From: Saccharomycopsis crataegensis
Taxonomy: Eukaryota > Ascomycota > Saccharomycetes > Ascoideales > Saccharomycopsidaceae
DNA: 64,000 nucleotides
Reading direction: 5' to 3'
Assembly (NCBI RefSeq): GCF_037102585.1
Contig: NW_027043829.1
Span: 186,001 to 250,000 of the forward strand
The position numbers and the translations under genes were made by a program. Of this stretch, positions 30,838 through 41,047 are shown piece by piece. The notes under the pieces were generated by a model that was given only the letters and a program-made list of their open reading frames with translations, was not told where the DNA came from and did not search any database. How positions within the stretch are numbered: the stretch's first letter is position 1; every line of letters starts with the position of its first letter.

Positions 30838-31824
30838 ATGGTCAACGTTATTTATGAAACCCTCAGAGACGTCTATCCTCCAAAACCAACTTACTTGCCT
30901 GAGCAATATCCAGATTTAACTGGTAAAACCGTTGCCATCACTGGTAATTCTGCTGGTATTGGTTTTCAAACTACCAAATTATTGTTGAAGCAAAATGCCA
31001 CCGTGATTGGGTTCAACAGAAACCCTGTGAAAACTGCTAACGCTTTTGAAACCTTGATTAAGGAAGTATCACAAGAGACTCAAAAAACAGAAAAGGAAGT
31101 CGAGGAAAGATTGCATTCTGTACAGATTGACTTGGGTGATTTGACCACAATTAAGTCAGTGGAGAAGCAATTGGCAGATCTAAAAGTCACCAAACTTGAA
31201 TATGTCATATTTAATGCTGGGGTGATGCAACCTGCCGATGGTTCAAAATCTGCCCAAGGTTACGAATTGCAAATCGGTACCAATGTCTTGGGCCATCACT
31301 TGCTTCTGAAATTACTTCATCCATATGTCATCAAGGCAGCCACCCCAACTTTCCAACCTCGAGTTGTGTGGTTGGCCTCGTCTGCTCATCTTATTTCTCC
31401 AAAAGACGGGGGTATTAATTTTGATTCTTTCAAGGATGCTAGTCATTGCACCAGTGTTGAAGTATACGGGCAATCGAAGACCGGAAACATTTATCAAGCT
31501 TATATCTATGGGCAGAAATATAAAGACCAAGGGATTATCAGTTTATCTGTGCATCCAGGGTATTTGAGTAGTGATTTGCAAAGAACATACACGGCAATTG
31601 GCAAGTTCTTCATACAAAGTATATTACATGATGCAGTTTATGGCGCGTACACCGAATTATTTGCCCTGTTAAGTCCAGAAATCACCACAGAGAAAAACGG
31701 TAGTTACATTGGCCCTTGGGGTAATTTCAGAACTTTAAGGGATGATGTTGAAAAAGGTCTCACCGATGGTACTGCTCAAAAATTGTGGGACTGGGCCGAC
31801 TCTCAAGTCGAAGAATATTGTTGA
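30838..31824 (+). CDS. Short-chain dehydrogenase/reductase
   Basis: The 328-aa SDR is read from ATG 30838. Upstream in-frame codons are repeat sequence without ATG. The Rossmann dinucleotide motif is K-T-V-A-I-T-G-N-S-A-G-I-G-F near residue 27 (TGxxxGIG). NNAG is replaced by F-N-A-G near 126. The catalytic Ser is in W-L-A-S-S-A-H near 175, and YxxxK is V-Y-G-Q-S-K near 205. Overall it resembles retinol-dehydrogenase/WWOX-like fungal SDRs, probably NADP-dependent because Arg follows the second strand (I-G-F-N-R-N). The substrate is unknown. There is no signal peptide and no clear transmembrane helix. Hexanucleotide repeats sit on both sides of the gene. Confidence 0.85.
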   Translation: MVNVIYETLRDVYPPKPTYLPEQYPDLTGKTVAITGNSAGIGFQTTKLLLKQNATVIGFNRNPVKTANAFETLIKEVSQETQKTEKEVEERLHSVQIDLGDLTTIKSVEKQLADLKVTKLEYVIFNAGVMQPADGSKSAQGYELQIGTNVLGHHLLLKLLHPYVIKAATPTFQPRVVWLASSAHLISPKDGGINFDSFKDASHCTSVEVYGQSKTGNIYQAYIYGQKYKDQGIISLSVHPGYLSSDLQRTYTAIGKFFIQSILHDAVYGAYTELFALLSPEITTEKNGSYIGPWGNFRTLRDDVEKGLTDGTAQKLWDWADSQVEEYC

Positions 31825-32452
31825 TTTTTGTTTTCTTGTTTTGTTTTGTTTTTTGTTAGGCTTATCACGAATTTCTTTTCTTTTCTTTAGTTTATTATTT
31901 CTCCCATTTTCTTTTTCTTTTTCTTTTTCTTTTTCTTTTTCTTTTTCTTTTTCTTTTTCTTTTTCTTTTTCTTTTTCTTTTTCTATTTTAATAATTTTTA
32001 ATACTATTAGTACCCTTTTTAATATTTCAATACTGTTAAAATACTGCTATTTTTAATTTAATACTGCTCGCTTCCAAATATACTGCAAGTGCGAACAAAC
32101 AAACCTGCTCTCTTTTAAAAGCAATCAAGGAATTACAAAAATATAATGGCAATCAATGAATTACGGTTACTAAAATATAAATTTTGTCGTTTACAAAATT
32201 AAAAAATTTGTGCAAAAAAAAAAGATATCCAATAACAAAATAAAAAAAAAACTAATGAGTGTATAAATTTAAAGAGGAAAATAGTATTATTAAAAACAAA
32301 TGGAAAACCCTATCTATGAAATGCAAAACTTTCAAAACCTGGAAACAACAACAAAAACAAAACAGAAGGAAAAAAACAGAAGAAAAAAAACAAAAAAAGA
32401 ACAGAAACTCAATGGATTAATATAAAATAAACATGACTTCAAAGACGAATGG
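31825..32452. other. 3' flanks of the dehydrogenase and LIM genes
   Basis: Convergent intergenic DNA containing the pyrimidine hexamer array listed separately, followed by AT-rich sequence with A-rich tracts (32212-32260, 32343-32402). No gene seen. Confidence 0.5.
31910..31983 (+). repeat. (TTCTTT)n hexanucleotide repeat, 3' flank
   Basis: About twelve perfect units of TTCTTT start about 85 bases after the dehydrogenase stop codon. Strand asymmetry is complete: pyrimidine-only on the coding strand. It is likely in the 3' UTR. Confidence 0.9.
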
Positions 32453-33967
32453 CTAACCAAGAATTGATTGCTTATAACATTGAGCGTCATAATATTTCAC
32501 CTTGGCATCACCTATTCTTTGAACCATCTTGATATTACTTTCCTGACTGATATCTTTCCCGCATGAATCACACATCATATTGATAAAATATTGATCATAA
32601 TGTTGTTTGCAATAGAAATGGTCACCATTTCTGAAAAAGCTCTGATCTTCAGAGTTCACATCATATCCAACATTGCAAACCCCACAAGTGATGTGTTTCG
32701 AGTGAATAGTTTTATTTCCTGGAAGCTTCACACAAAGATCATCGGTAATTGGAGCTTCACAACAGTCGCAAATCAATCCCAATTTTTTGTACATATCGTA
32801 TTCACAGAGGATTACCGTCTTGGTTTGACATTGGATCTCAGGAATATCTTGGATTTCTTTTGCTTGAAACTTTCCTTGGTGGTGGTGGTGGTGATGATGA
32901 TGTTCAGAACTGTCAACTGAAGTACGAGAACTGGTGGCAGATAATGGGATTTCGAACGTCGAAGTAACAGGAGAATCTATTGTAGAAAAGCCACTACAAG
33001 ACGAAGAGCTTTTTATTGATCCAGCAAGGTCGACTCTCAAAGGAGCGGTGATACTAACACTGTCACATTCACTATCATCATCCACCAACCCTTCGATATC
33101 GAATTGGGTAGGAACCGTAATTTCTTGCTCGTAATATTTAGAACCGCATTTCCCACCACAAACATAACAAGTGACACATTCCTCATGATATTTTTTGGAA
33201 GCGGTCTGGACCACGCTACCTGAAAGTTTATGATGACACATTGTACATTTGTCTTGTTTACCAGCCTGGTCCCCTTCAATCAATTGGGTACGACGAATGG
33301 TATCCAAAGTATGTTGACGTTTCAAATCTCCGAAAAAATCAATAATCGAATTGTTGTTTGGAAGTTCGGTGATGGAACGGTGTTGGGTCAGCATGAATTC
33401 CGATCTAAGCCGACGATGGGTCCTGTATTCTTCAGAATCTTTAGAAGTTACGGTCCTGGAACTAAGAAAAGAGCCATCATAACCGTAAGTCTTGCGCTTG
33501 TGTTTGCGGGAAGACATCTTGTCTGTAGAATCTTTATCAGGTATTTTACATTGGCTCATGAAACTTGATCGTAGATCATCTTCTTTATCATCATTCATAG
33601 ATTGGTTTTTTCCCACAGGGTTCTGTTGTAATCTCCGTGTGCTGGCACTGATGCTACTTATATTATCATCATCGAAGTACGGGTTTCCTGGAATCAATTC
33701 TGTGTAGGAGTTGAACACATCATCAGAAATTGGCATTTGGTTCAATGATAAATGTCTTGATTTGGAATAGTTAATTGAGGCAATTGACGAGGCATAACAT
33801 GAGACATCATCAGCAGGAAGGTTCGTCCCCTGATGTGAATGATGGCCAGATGAGAGTTGATTGGCAGGGTGATCTGATGGTTTCTCCGGGGATTTGCCAT
33901 AATTCACCAGGTTTCTGTTATAGAATTTATCAATTCCTCCGTAATTCGATCCCCACCAGGCTTGCAT
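32453..33967 (-). CDS. LIM-domain protein (paxillin-like)
   Basis: The 504-aa product has an N-terminal Ser/Asn/Arg-rich region of about 235 residues without known domains. LIM-type zinc fingers follow. The first is near residue 240 (C-T-M-C-H-H-K-L ... Y-H-E-E-C-V-T-C-Y-V-C-G-G-K-C) and is interrupted by a long Ser/His insertion (His run near 355-363). The second is near 395 (C-D-C-C-E-A-P-I ... H-S-K-H-I-T-C-G-V-C, then F-Y-C-K-Q-H). A third half lies at the C terminus (C-D-S-C-G-K-D-I). Fungal LIM proteins of this size (S. cerevisiae Pxl1 and relatives) act at sites of polarised growth with Rho-family GTPases; that role is inferred. No RhoGAP domain is present, which argues against Rga1 or Lrg1. 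Confidence 0.8.
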   Translation of the reverse strand: MQAWWGSNYGGIDKFYNRNLVNYGKSPEKPSDHPANQLSSGHHSHQGTNLPADDVSCYASSIASINYSKSRHLSLNQMPISDDVFNSYTELIPGNPYFDDDNISSISASTRRLQQNPVGKNQSMNDDKEDDLRSSFMSQCKIPDKDSTDKMSSRKHKRKTYGYDGSFLSSRTVTSKDSEEYRTHRRLRSEFMLTQHRSITELPNNNSIIDFFGDLKRQHTLDTIRRTQLIEGDQAGKQDKCTMCHHKLSGSVVQTASKKYHEECVTCYVCGGKCGSKYYEQEITVPTQFDIEGLVDDDSECDSVSITAPLRVDLAGSIKSSSSCSGFSTIDSPVTSTFEIPLSATSSRTSVDSSEHHHHHHHHQGKFQAKEIQDIPEIQCQTKTVILCEYDMYKKLGLICDCCEAPITDDLCVKLPGNKTIHSKHITCGVCNVGYDVNSEDQSFFRNGDHFYCKQHYDQYFINMMCDSCGKDISQESNIKMVQRIGDAKVKYYDAQCYKQSILG

Positions 33968-35161
33968 ATTATTTTATTTTTCTTTTCTTTTCTTTTCTTT
34001 TCTTTTCTTTTCTTTTTTCTTCAAATAATAATACTTCTGACTTTTCAAATCAAAAACAATTTTTTTTTTTTTTTTTTTAAAAACAAAAATCAATGGGTAT
34101 CACAAAATTGCACGATTGATTAGAGAGGAGTGGGTCTAGTCTTGAGAGAAATTGGTGAAGTGTGGAGTTGACAGTGGAGCGAAGAAGAAAAAAAAAAAAG
34201 AAGTGTAGGAAGACATCTTTGAAAAATTTGATTGTCTGAATAATGACGGCTGGTAGATATATAATATATATCGACTGATCTGGCTGGTCCGTGAAGAACG
34301 AGGATTTAGACGTGGTTGGTTGGGCGATGGATGCATGATGCATCATCGATTTTCCTTCTTTTTTTTCATTTTGTCGCACCGCCAGCTCCAGTATACAATA
34401 CAATAAATAATACAACAGTTGGGATGGATGGATTAATAAGGTATGGCGATCATATTGGGTTGGGTTGGAAGGATTGTACTATCCAACAGAAATAATAATA
34501 ATAATTGAATAAATGGATAGATTTTTGATACGGGATTATATTCTTCACAGGATTTGACTCTGGTGTTTCCTTTCCCATGAGGTGAAAAAAAAAAAAAAAA
34601 AAAAAAAACGGCCTTCTCGTCTAAACATGTCTTAGCAGTCGGGGAATCTCACCCATTGAATGGGAACATCATAAATCATCTGAGAGATAAGGGAAAAGTA
34701 AAAAATATAAACGATTCCAGACAATAAAGCATTGGTATTTACTACCTTTTTTTTTTTTTCTCTCTCTCTTCAAATATGCTTCAGATTGCCAGCGACATAC
34801 ACTGGGTTTATCATAAACCAGCAAAATATCCTGAAGTGTTTCCATTGTACACTCACTGGAAGAGATCTTGTCAATTGAAATAAAAACCCTGTGAACAGAC
34901 TTGTTACAACAGAGTCATGTATGCCTGCCATCTTCGTAGGACAAAACAGAAAAAAAAAAAAAAGAAATTCATTGATGATCTCTATACTGACATGTTCCTG
35001 GGCTAGCACGTTGTCAGTAGAAGGAAGGTACCTGCCCTCTATATTTCTGTGAAATATCGATAAACAAGGGATGATCAAAACCGCATAAAGATTCAGGATT
35101 TTTTGTCAATGGCTTAACATATATCACACAAACTACAACTATATCACTATATCACTATGAA

Positions 35162-35555
35162 TTAAAACTCATTCCCCCTGGAGAGCCTCAACTTAGAGTC
35201 TAAAGATCCCGGCTTAGATACTAATCCTTCCAATTTAGACTCTAAACACTCCAAAGTAGATTCTAACCTAGTTTCCAAGGCTTCAAAATTTGATATTAAT
35301 TCTGATTTGAACAAACTGAGTTCTTGGTGCGTGATTTGAAAAAGTGGGAATGGTTTGTGAATCTTTTTCATTGGGGACCATCAGTGTGGCACCAGTGTTG
35401 TTACTGATAATAATAAGAGCCATCATACACATTAAGGAAAAGAAAATTAGGCTATTAACAATTACAGTAATAATAGTTTGAAAAGCGGTACTAATAGCAC
35501 CAATATTTACTGCAATAATGCTGATGCTAATGATTACAATAGCGTTATCTATCAA
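35162..35555 (-). pseudogene. Possible broken small membrane/coiled-coil ORF
   Basis: Two overlapping minus frames lie end to end. An upstream frame (from 35555) encodes two hydrophobic stretches (VIISISIIAVNIG, SLIFFSLMCMMALIII). A downstream frame (ATG 35371) encodes a 69-aa amphipathic, Leu/Glu/Ser-rich segment with heptad-like spacing (ALETRLES, LECLESKLEG). A single frameshift between about 35283 and 35371 would join them. I recognise no family, and both parts are short, so chance is a real alternative. Confidence 0.2.
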
Positions 35556-36247
35556 CTGATGAATTGTAATCCATATGGTAGGTAGTACTATAACGCATTA
35601 GAAAAAACGTTGGGTAATAATTCATTCATTTAACATTATGTATGTAGCCGAGTCCCAGCGATTTCTCTCCCCATTAGTTGACATTATCAAACACCACGAC
35701 GATATCTGGGTAGGGTCCAGAAAGACATTTTGTGCTATTATTATTTATTTACCTGGGAGGCGATCATGATGAGAAACATATATTGAATGGTGTGATGCAC
35801 CCCCAATAGTATATCTTATTACCTCATCAAGGTATAAACCACCCAGTATAGGCAAGCTAACGCTGAGGACGGTCGGTCCTCGGGAGCCTCAGAGTGTTGT
35901 TGGTTGGGGTGAAGGAAGGGTGGTGGCGGCCACTTCACTGCCTGCGTCGTCACACTTGGGCCTGTGTGTGCTGTCATCAGTGTATATTTATAGAATAGCA
36001 AATGATGAGTGTATTCTTTCTTATTTTATTTATGTATTTATTTATCCCATTTATTAATTTAAATTATTAGTATTTAGGGGATAGATACGCTTGTAATCAA
36101 ACGCGTAAGTAATACGTGGATGGATGCAAATAAGCTCTTTTGAAAAAACCCCACCAAGTAATAATAATAATAATAATAACACTAATAATAATAATGTTAC
36201 CGTGTCAAACTTCACTATCGACATCAACATTGGAAGCTGCAATCATG

Positions 36248-36250
<3 letters not shown>

Positions 36251-36282
<32 letters not shown>
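36251..36282. repeat. (CA)16 dinucleotide repeat
   Basis: A perfect CA repeat of 32 bp in non-coding DNA. Confidence 0.95.
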
Positions 36283-36283
<1 letters not shown>

Positions 36284-36632
36284 GTAATTTAATTACCTGG
36301 GCTCGCGGAGATTTTGTGTTAGAAGCTAAGCTGTCTCGCCTCAACTCTTAATAAGCTGAATCTTGCTTGGAAAATTAATTGTATACATACCATCCGTCTT
36401 GAAGCGTTTGTTTGCACCTTTAAATTAGAAGAAAAAGATAAAAATAAATATGAAATGATGTACCAGATGTGGATGTTAGTTAGCTATTGCGCCCCCAGTC
36501 TTTTGTTTGTTGTTGGGTTTCTAATTGGGTTATCTTTCTCGTAAAAAAATCAAAACTTTTGATTGTACGTATGGTACCTCTACGCCTTGCCTACCTTCCA
36601 ATTCAGGAGTCGTACTGTACAAACAGATCAAA

Positions 36633-36649
36633 CCCCGTACCGTACGGGG
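36633..36649. promoter_or_regulatory. 17-bp palindrome CCCCGTAC-C-GTACGGGG
   Basis: Perfect 8-bp arms with a one-base centre lie about 720 bp upstream of the first RTA1-family gene. A related CGTACTGTAC string sits 13 bp to the left. The arms hold CGG/CCG triplets, as zinc-cluster factor sites do. Function is inferred only. Confidence 0.4.
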
Positions 36650-37208
36650 CTATACGTGCAAACTGCGGTGCAGACATAGCCCGAAATTCGTAAATAGTAA
36701 GACCATCTTCCTCTTTTAGCTTGAAAAAGCTGCCAAAATTTTTCCACCGATATTTATAGCTGTTTCTACTTCCGTATCTGCTACAATACTGCATATTCTA
36801 GCATTTTTTATTATCCCCAGCACGGTGGGTGTCCTTCCTCAACATGCATGCGTCGCTCAAACTATTACGAGCACACAACATTAACAGACAATTGATCAAC
36901 TTGGCAACATTCACTGATTGTTATTGTCCTGTCATGAAGCATTCAAGTATGAATAAAGAAATAGTTCCTTTCAAATCAGCTGCTGCTTTCATCCATATCT
37001 TTTTCTGTTTACATTGTACACTTTGGGCGATGGTATTACTGCTTTCGTAGCGTATTTGGATACCTACATTTCTATTTTTATATCGAAAGATAATCTCTAA
37101 CTGACAGAATATAAAAAAACAAAAACATTTCTATAAATAAACTTTCGGTGATTAATGTCTGGAAATGCACTTCCCGGTGATGGTTACAAAATATATATCC
37201 ACAAATCT

Positions 37209-37275
37209 TATATATATATATATATATATATATATCACCGCTTTCTGATTCTTTAGTTGATATCAGCAGATTTGC

Positions 37276-37314
<39 letters not shown>
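37209..37314. repeat. (TA)n and (AAT)n microsatellites before RTA1-like gene 1
   Basis: (TA)n covers about 37209-37235 and (AAT)n about 37276-37314, within 160 bp of the start codon at 37370. They are probably part of the promoter or leader. Confidence 0.85.
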
Positions 37315-37369
37315 CATCATAACACATCTGTATAATTCAACATAACCCCACAGAAAAGAAGAACCAACA

Positions 37370-38419
37370 ATGAGTGCTTCTTCTACAACTTCGGCTATAT
37401 CTTCAACTATTACTACAGCTATTGCTTCGGCGACTGCCACGCAAAGCGCCTCTGGCTTTGTTCCTTCAAAATCTGGGAACTTGGCTTTTACTGTGCTATT
37501 TGGTATCATACTTATTTCTCATATTGTGCTTGGAATATATTTCAAACAACGGTGGTTTGGACTGACCATTTCTATTGGAATTTTGCTCGAAATGGTCGGT
37601 TACGGCTCAAGGGTCGCTTTGGCAAATAATCCAACTAGCCAAGATATGTTCCTATCGCAAATCACTTGCCTTACGGTTGCTCCTTGCTTTATAATGGCTG
37701 CCTATTACTACTTGTTGGGGAAACTTGTCATAATTTATGGGCCACGGTTTTCGATGCTCCCTCCAATTTATTATTCATACCTTTTTGTCACTTGTGATAT
37801 TATCGCTCTAGTAATCCAATCTTTTGGTGGGGTCGTCAGTTCTTCTGCAGCTACCACCGATACTCAGCAACAACAACTCGGAACCCATATCATGGTTGGT
37901 GGTTTGGTTTTCCAAGTGGTTAGTATGACTGCTTATTTGGTGTTTTGGCTCTTTTTTTTCTACAGCGTGTATTTTAGATCATCAAAAGAGACTTCCAGAT
38001 CGTTCAACGTTGGCATCACCAATTTTTTCCACACCAATTACAAAGATGAGCTTTTTAACCCTGACTATTCCCGGATGAGATCTAGGCAATATTTCAAATA
38101 TTTCCCGCTAACCGTCACCATTGGGATCTTTGCGGTGTATGTCAGATGTATCTATAGAGTGATCGAGTTATCAGAAGGGTGGAGTGGGTATTTGATTACC
38201 CATGAGGCCTTTGTTTTTGTGTTTGATGGTGCCATGGTTTTAATTGCAACATATATTTTGCTTCCGCCATTCTACCCAGGTTATGTGTTTGGTAAAAACA
38301 CCGTTATTGTTGTTCCAAAATCTTTAAAAATCAAAAAGCAAGATACAACTCAAGATATTAATCTTCAGAATTATAGTTATTATAATTCCCAAAGTAAAGA
38401 TATGCTTGTGAAGAACTAA
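37370..38419 (+). CDS. RTA1-family (RSB1-like) membrane protein 1
   Basis: This 349-aa member of the fungal RTA1/lipid-translocating exporter family has seven hydrophobic helices after a Ser/Thr-rich N terminus. Family marks: G-N-L-A-F-T-V-L-F-G in helix 1; E-M-V-G-Y-G-S-R in helix 2; L-T-V-A-P-C-F-I-M-A-A-Y-Y-Y-L-L-G-K near residue 100; V-R-C-I-Y-R-V-I-E-L-S-E-G-W near 265; and L-P-P-F-Y-P-G near 302. Relatives in S. cerevisiae (Rsb1, Rta1, Rtm1) are plasma-membrane proteins linked to sphingoid long-chain-base export and drug or toxin tolerance. Compared with genes 2 and 3 it has a more divergent loop (DTQQQQLGTH) and tail. It is convergent with gene 2. Confidence 0.9.
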   Translation: MSASSTTSAISSTITTAIASATATQSASGFVPSKSGNLAFTVLFGIILISHIVLGIYFKQRWFGLTISIGILLEMVGYGSRVALANNPTSQDMFLSQITCLTVAPCFIMAAYYYLLGKLVIIYGPRFSMLPPIYYSYLFVTCDIIALVIQSFGGVVSSSAATTDTQQQQLGTHIMVGGLVFQVVSMTAYLVFWLFFFYSVYFRSSKETSRSFNVGITNFFHTNYKDELFNPDYSRMRSRQYFKYFPLTVTIGIFAVYVRCIYRVIELSEGWSGYLITHEAFVFVFDGAMVLIATYILLPPFYPGYVFGKNTVIVVPKSLKIKKQDTTQDINLQNYSYYNSQSKDMLVKN

Positions 38420-38695
38420 AAACTCTCAAAATTGTTCTGAAAAAAAAAAAAAAAAAAAACAACAACATCATTGCCCCATTCATTCCCTACCAAGTAAGCT
38501 TTTCTTGGGAATCCAAAGTCTTATTTTTTGAAGAAAGTCTTTTGGTGTCAGAATTCAATGTTGGTTGAAAAATATGCTTCAGAAATTGCACAGAATCCAC
38601 AGCATGGTCGCATTTATTTTCAACATTGGAGTTGTGCCGGTCACTTATAGGCCCAAATAGTTGCTTGTCTTCTGATTGAATAAAGCTTTTCTATG

Positions 38696-38737
<42 letters not shown>

Positions 38738-39126
38738 TATTAAATCTTCATTTCCTTGATCAAAAATAGCCGTAAATTAATTTCAAGCATTGTTATTAAT
38801 TTCTTGGTCGGTTTTCAGTACAAATATTTGGTGTTTCCTAATATATATATATATGTCATGTATCATTCGAAAATTATAAAAATTGAAAAGAAAAATATTG
38901 GATTGATCGACATTACTGAAACCCTTTGCAAAATTCCATCATATGTCAAATTCCAAATAAGGAGCATTTTGCACATTAAAAACAAAGAAGAAAATAATAA
39001 TAATAATAATTATCAAACACACAGCAAAGAAAGCAAAAAAATAAAAAAAAAAAAAAGATAGAACACATAAGTTGATAAACTGTTTACTTGGTTGTTGTTG
39101 TTGTTATTTTTGCAACAGCAGCTCAT
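38420..39126. other. Convergent intergenic region of RTA1-like genes 1 and 2
   Basis: It contains a poly-A tract (38442-38459), (TA)n followed by (TG)n at 38695-38733, a short (TA)n at 38841-38853 and an AAT run at 38996-39010. A 101-aa plus frame at 38756-39061 has no ATG start and ends in Asn/Lys repeats; it was not accepted. Confidence 0.5.
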
Positions 39127-40185
39127 CTAGAAGCTTTCACCATTATCACTTCTGATTAGTGAAACTTTGTCCTCGACTGGCCTCAGCATATTTATTCCTT
39201 CTCTCGGTACGCTGAACTTTAAAGACTTTGGAACCACAATTTTGGTGTTTCTTCCAAATATAAATCCTGGATAGAATGGTGGCAACAAAATATACGATGC
39301 CAACAAGATCATAAACCCATCAAGAACAAAAACATAGATTTCATGGGTGATCAAGAATCCACCCCAACCTTCTGCCAATTCAATAACTCTGTAGATACAT
39401 CTGGTATATATGGCAATGGTTCCAAAAGACACTGCAAATGGAAACCATTTAAACAATTTATGTTTTCTCACATGTGCGAATTGTGGGTTGAAAATCTCGT
39501 CCTTATAATCAGTATTGGAGAAATTCCAAATTGTCAATTGGTGATTCGAATGGTTCCCTTGTTCAGAAGATTTAAAATAAACATTATAGAAGAAATAACC
39601 CCAAAAGAATATAAACACCGTCATACTGGCTACCTGGAATGCTAAACCCCCTACCATGATGTTGGTTCCTAGTTGAGTATCCTTATGGTTTACCAAAGCT
39701 TCAGCGGCAGAGGCGGCACCAGCAGCTTGCAACACAAGGGAAATGATATCACTTATAATAAATATATAAGAATAATAGATTGGGGGAATCATAGAGAATT
39801 GTGGTCCATAAATCATTACCAATTTCCCAAGTAGGTAATAATAAGACGCCATGATGAAACATGGAGCAATCGTTAAGCAGGTGATTTGTGTCAAATATTC
39901 ACCATCTTTAGTAGGATTATCGTGAGCTAAGGTTCTGGCAGCATACCCAATGACTTCAAAACCTAAGCCAAAGAAGAAAGTAACCCCTGTCCATCGTTGT
40001 TTGTACCACATTGCAAGACCAACATGAGCCGCCATCGCAATGGCAAACAAAACTGCAAAGGCGAAATTACCGCTTTCGGAAGGAATATAAGAGTACAAAG
40101 AGTCTAAATCCTTAACAGCCGTTGTAGCTACCGCAGTGGCAGTTGCCAGTTGAATACCAGCTGTTAATGTGGTACTACTACTCAT
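39127..40185 (-). CDS. RTA1-family (RSB1-like) membrane protein 2
   Basis: The 352-aa product has the same seven-helix layout and signatures as gene 1: G-N-F-A-F-A-V-L-F-A, E-V-I-G-Y-A-A-R, C-L-T-I-A-P-C-F-I-M-A-S-Y-Y-Y-L-L-G-K, T-R-C-I-Y-R-V-I-E-L-A-E-G-W and L-P-P-F-Y-P-G-F-I-F-G-R-N-T. It is closer to gene 3 than to gene 1, since both share F-F-F-G-L-G, the F-K-W-F-P-F loop and the F-G-R-N-T-K-[IV]-V-V-P-K-S-L-K stretch. The C-terminal tail ends in a charged, presumably cytosolic segment. About 440 bp upstream lies the 11-bp-phased CGG array. Substrate unknown; lipid or long-chain-base export is the family inference. Confidence 0.9.
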   Translation of the reverse strand: MSSSTTLTAGIQLATATAVATTAVKDLDSLYSYIPSESGNFAFAVLFAIAMAAHVGLAMWYKQRWTGVTFFFGLGFEVIGYAARTLAHDNPTKDGEYLTQITCLTIAPCFIMASYYYLLGKLVMIYGPQFSMIPPIYYSYIFIISDIISLVLQAAGAASAAEALVNHKDTQLGTNIMVGGLAFQVASMTVFIFFWGYFFYNVYFKSSEQGNHSNHQLTIWNFSNTDYKDEIFNPQFAHVRKHKLFKWFPFAVSFGTIAIYTRCIYRVIELAEGWGGFLITHEIYVFVLDGFMILLASYILLPPFYPGFIFGRNTKIVVPKSLKFSVPREGINMLRPVEDKVSLIRSDNGESF

Positions 40186-41047
40186 TGTGTTGTGGAGGAA
40201 GGGGAGTAGTGGGGAATTGAATAGTAATTTGTTTTGCAGCAGTTCAATAATTCATATATGAATAATTGGGAGGGGCAAGGGAAAAAGGCATTATATATAA
40301 TATATAGTAAATTAAGTACATTTTTACAACCCTCTTATTATTTAAACTTATGCAGCCAGTAACGTCTTTGTTATGTCATCTATAAGTGTATGGCTAGCTA
40401 GTGCTTGACCACTCAACATGAGAGATACCACCGCAGTATTACTAATAGCAAGGAGGCTCTGTGGATTTATATACGTACCTATGCAACAATTATGTGGGCC
40501 AATTATATCCCTAGATTACTACGATAGACAACTAAAATAGGTTTGTTTAGTATCAACATTAGGATTGGCGGACACCTATTGATCCATGTAGGGGTTTTCT
40601 TTTTACCGTGGGCGGCGATTACACCGGTATTACGACGGTATTACAACGGTATTAAGGCGGTTATTATGCCGGGGATAACAAGCTTTGGAGCGACACCACC
40701 GACGGTGCATGCATTAGACACCTGCAGGACAGCACAGGGAGGCGGTGGGTGATATTATTGCATAACGATAATTATGGGTTTTTATAAAAATCAACTTGTT
40801 GTTATTGCCGAAGATAATTGATGTCCTCAAACATTGTAAATACGGCTGACCAAAATTGAACTACGCACATCATGGTTGCAAAAAAAGATTTCCAATATCA
40901 GCATGAAAGAAAACAACAACAACATATATACAACAATCAATTACTAAACATGAACATCAAGAAAACGGATAATAGAAGAAAAAAAACAACGTACATTGAA
41001 ACAGGTAAATAAATAAATAAATAAAAAAATAAATACAATTATTTTGG
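40186..41047. other. Intergenic region upstream of RTA1-like gene 2
   Basis: This 860-bp stretch includes a short (TA) run (40295-40312), the GC-rich CGG array with its flank (40570-40750), and AT-rich sequence toward the gene 3 stop. No gene seen; the 69-aa frame at 40543-40752 does not begin with a convincing signal or motif. Confidence 0.5.
40625..40672 (+). promoter_or_regulatory. Phased array of five CGG half-sites
   Basis: CGG triplets start at 40625, 40636, 40647, 40658 and 40670, with spacings of 11, 11, 11 and 12 bp. The first three are embedded in the octamer CGGTATTA, and the fourth is CGGTTATTA. This places every half-site on about the same face of the helix. Direct CGG repeats are the usual targets of Zn2Cys6 regulators, and RTA1/RSB1-type genes in other yeasts answer to such factors (Pdr1/Pdr3, Upc2, Tac1). 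Confidence 0.6.

Larger units (their letters stand above)
33968..37369. other. 3.4-kb gene-poor region
   Basis: No gene I can support. A pentanucleotide TTTTC array (33974-34018) forms the LIM gene leader. Poly-A/T runs occur at 34061-34078 and 34588-34608. A small hairpin-prone segment lies near 35870-35895 (GAGGAC and GTCCTC arms). Further on are (AAT)n at 36162-36196, (CA)16 at 36251-36282, a 17-bp palindrome at 36633-36649, (TA)n at 37209-37235 and (AAT)n at 37276-37314. A pair of overlapping minus-strand frames at 35162-35555 is described separately. The right end must contain the promoter of the first RTA1-family gene. Confidence 0.5.

Noticed and set aside
38756-39061. 101-aa plus-strand frame
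   Set aside because: No ATG start; it ends in Asn/Lys repeats; located between two convergent 3' ends.
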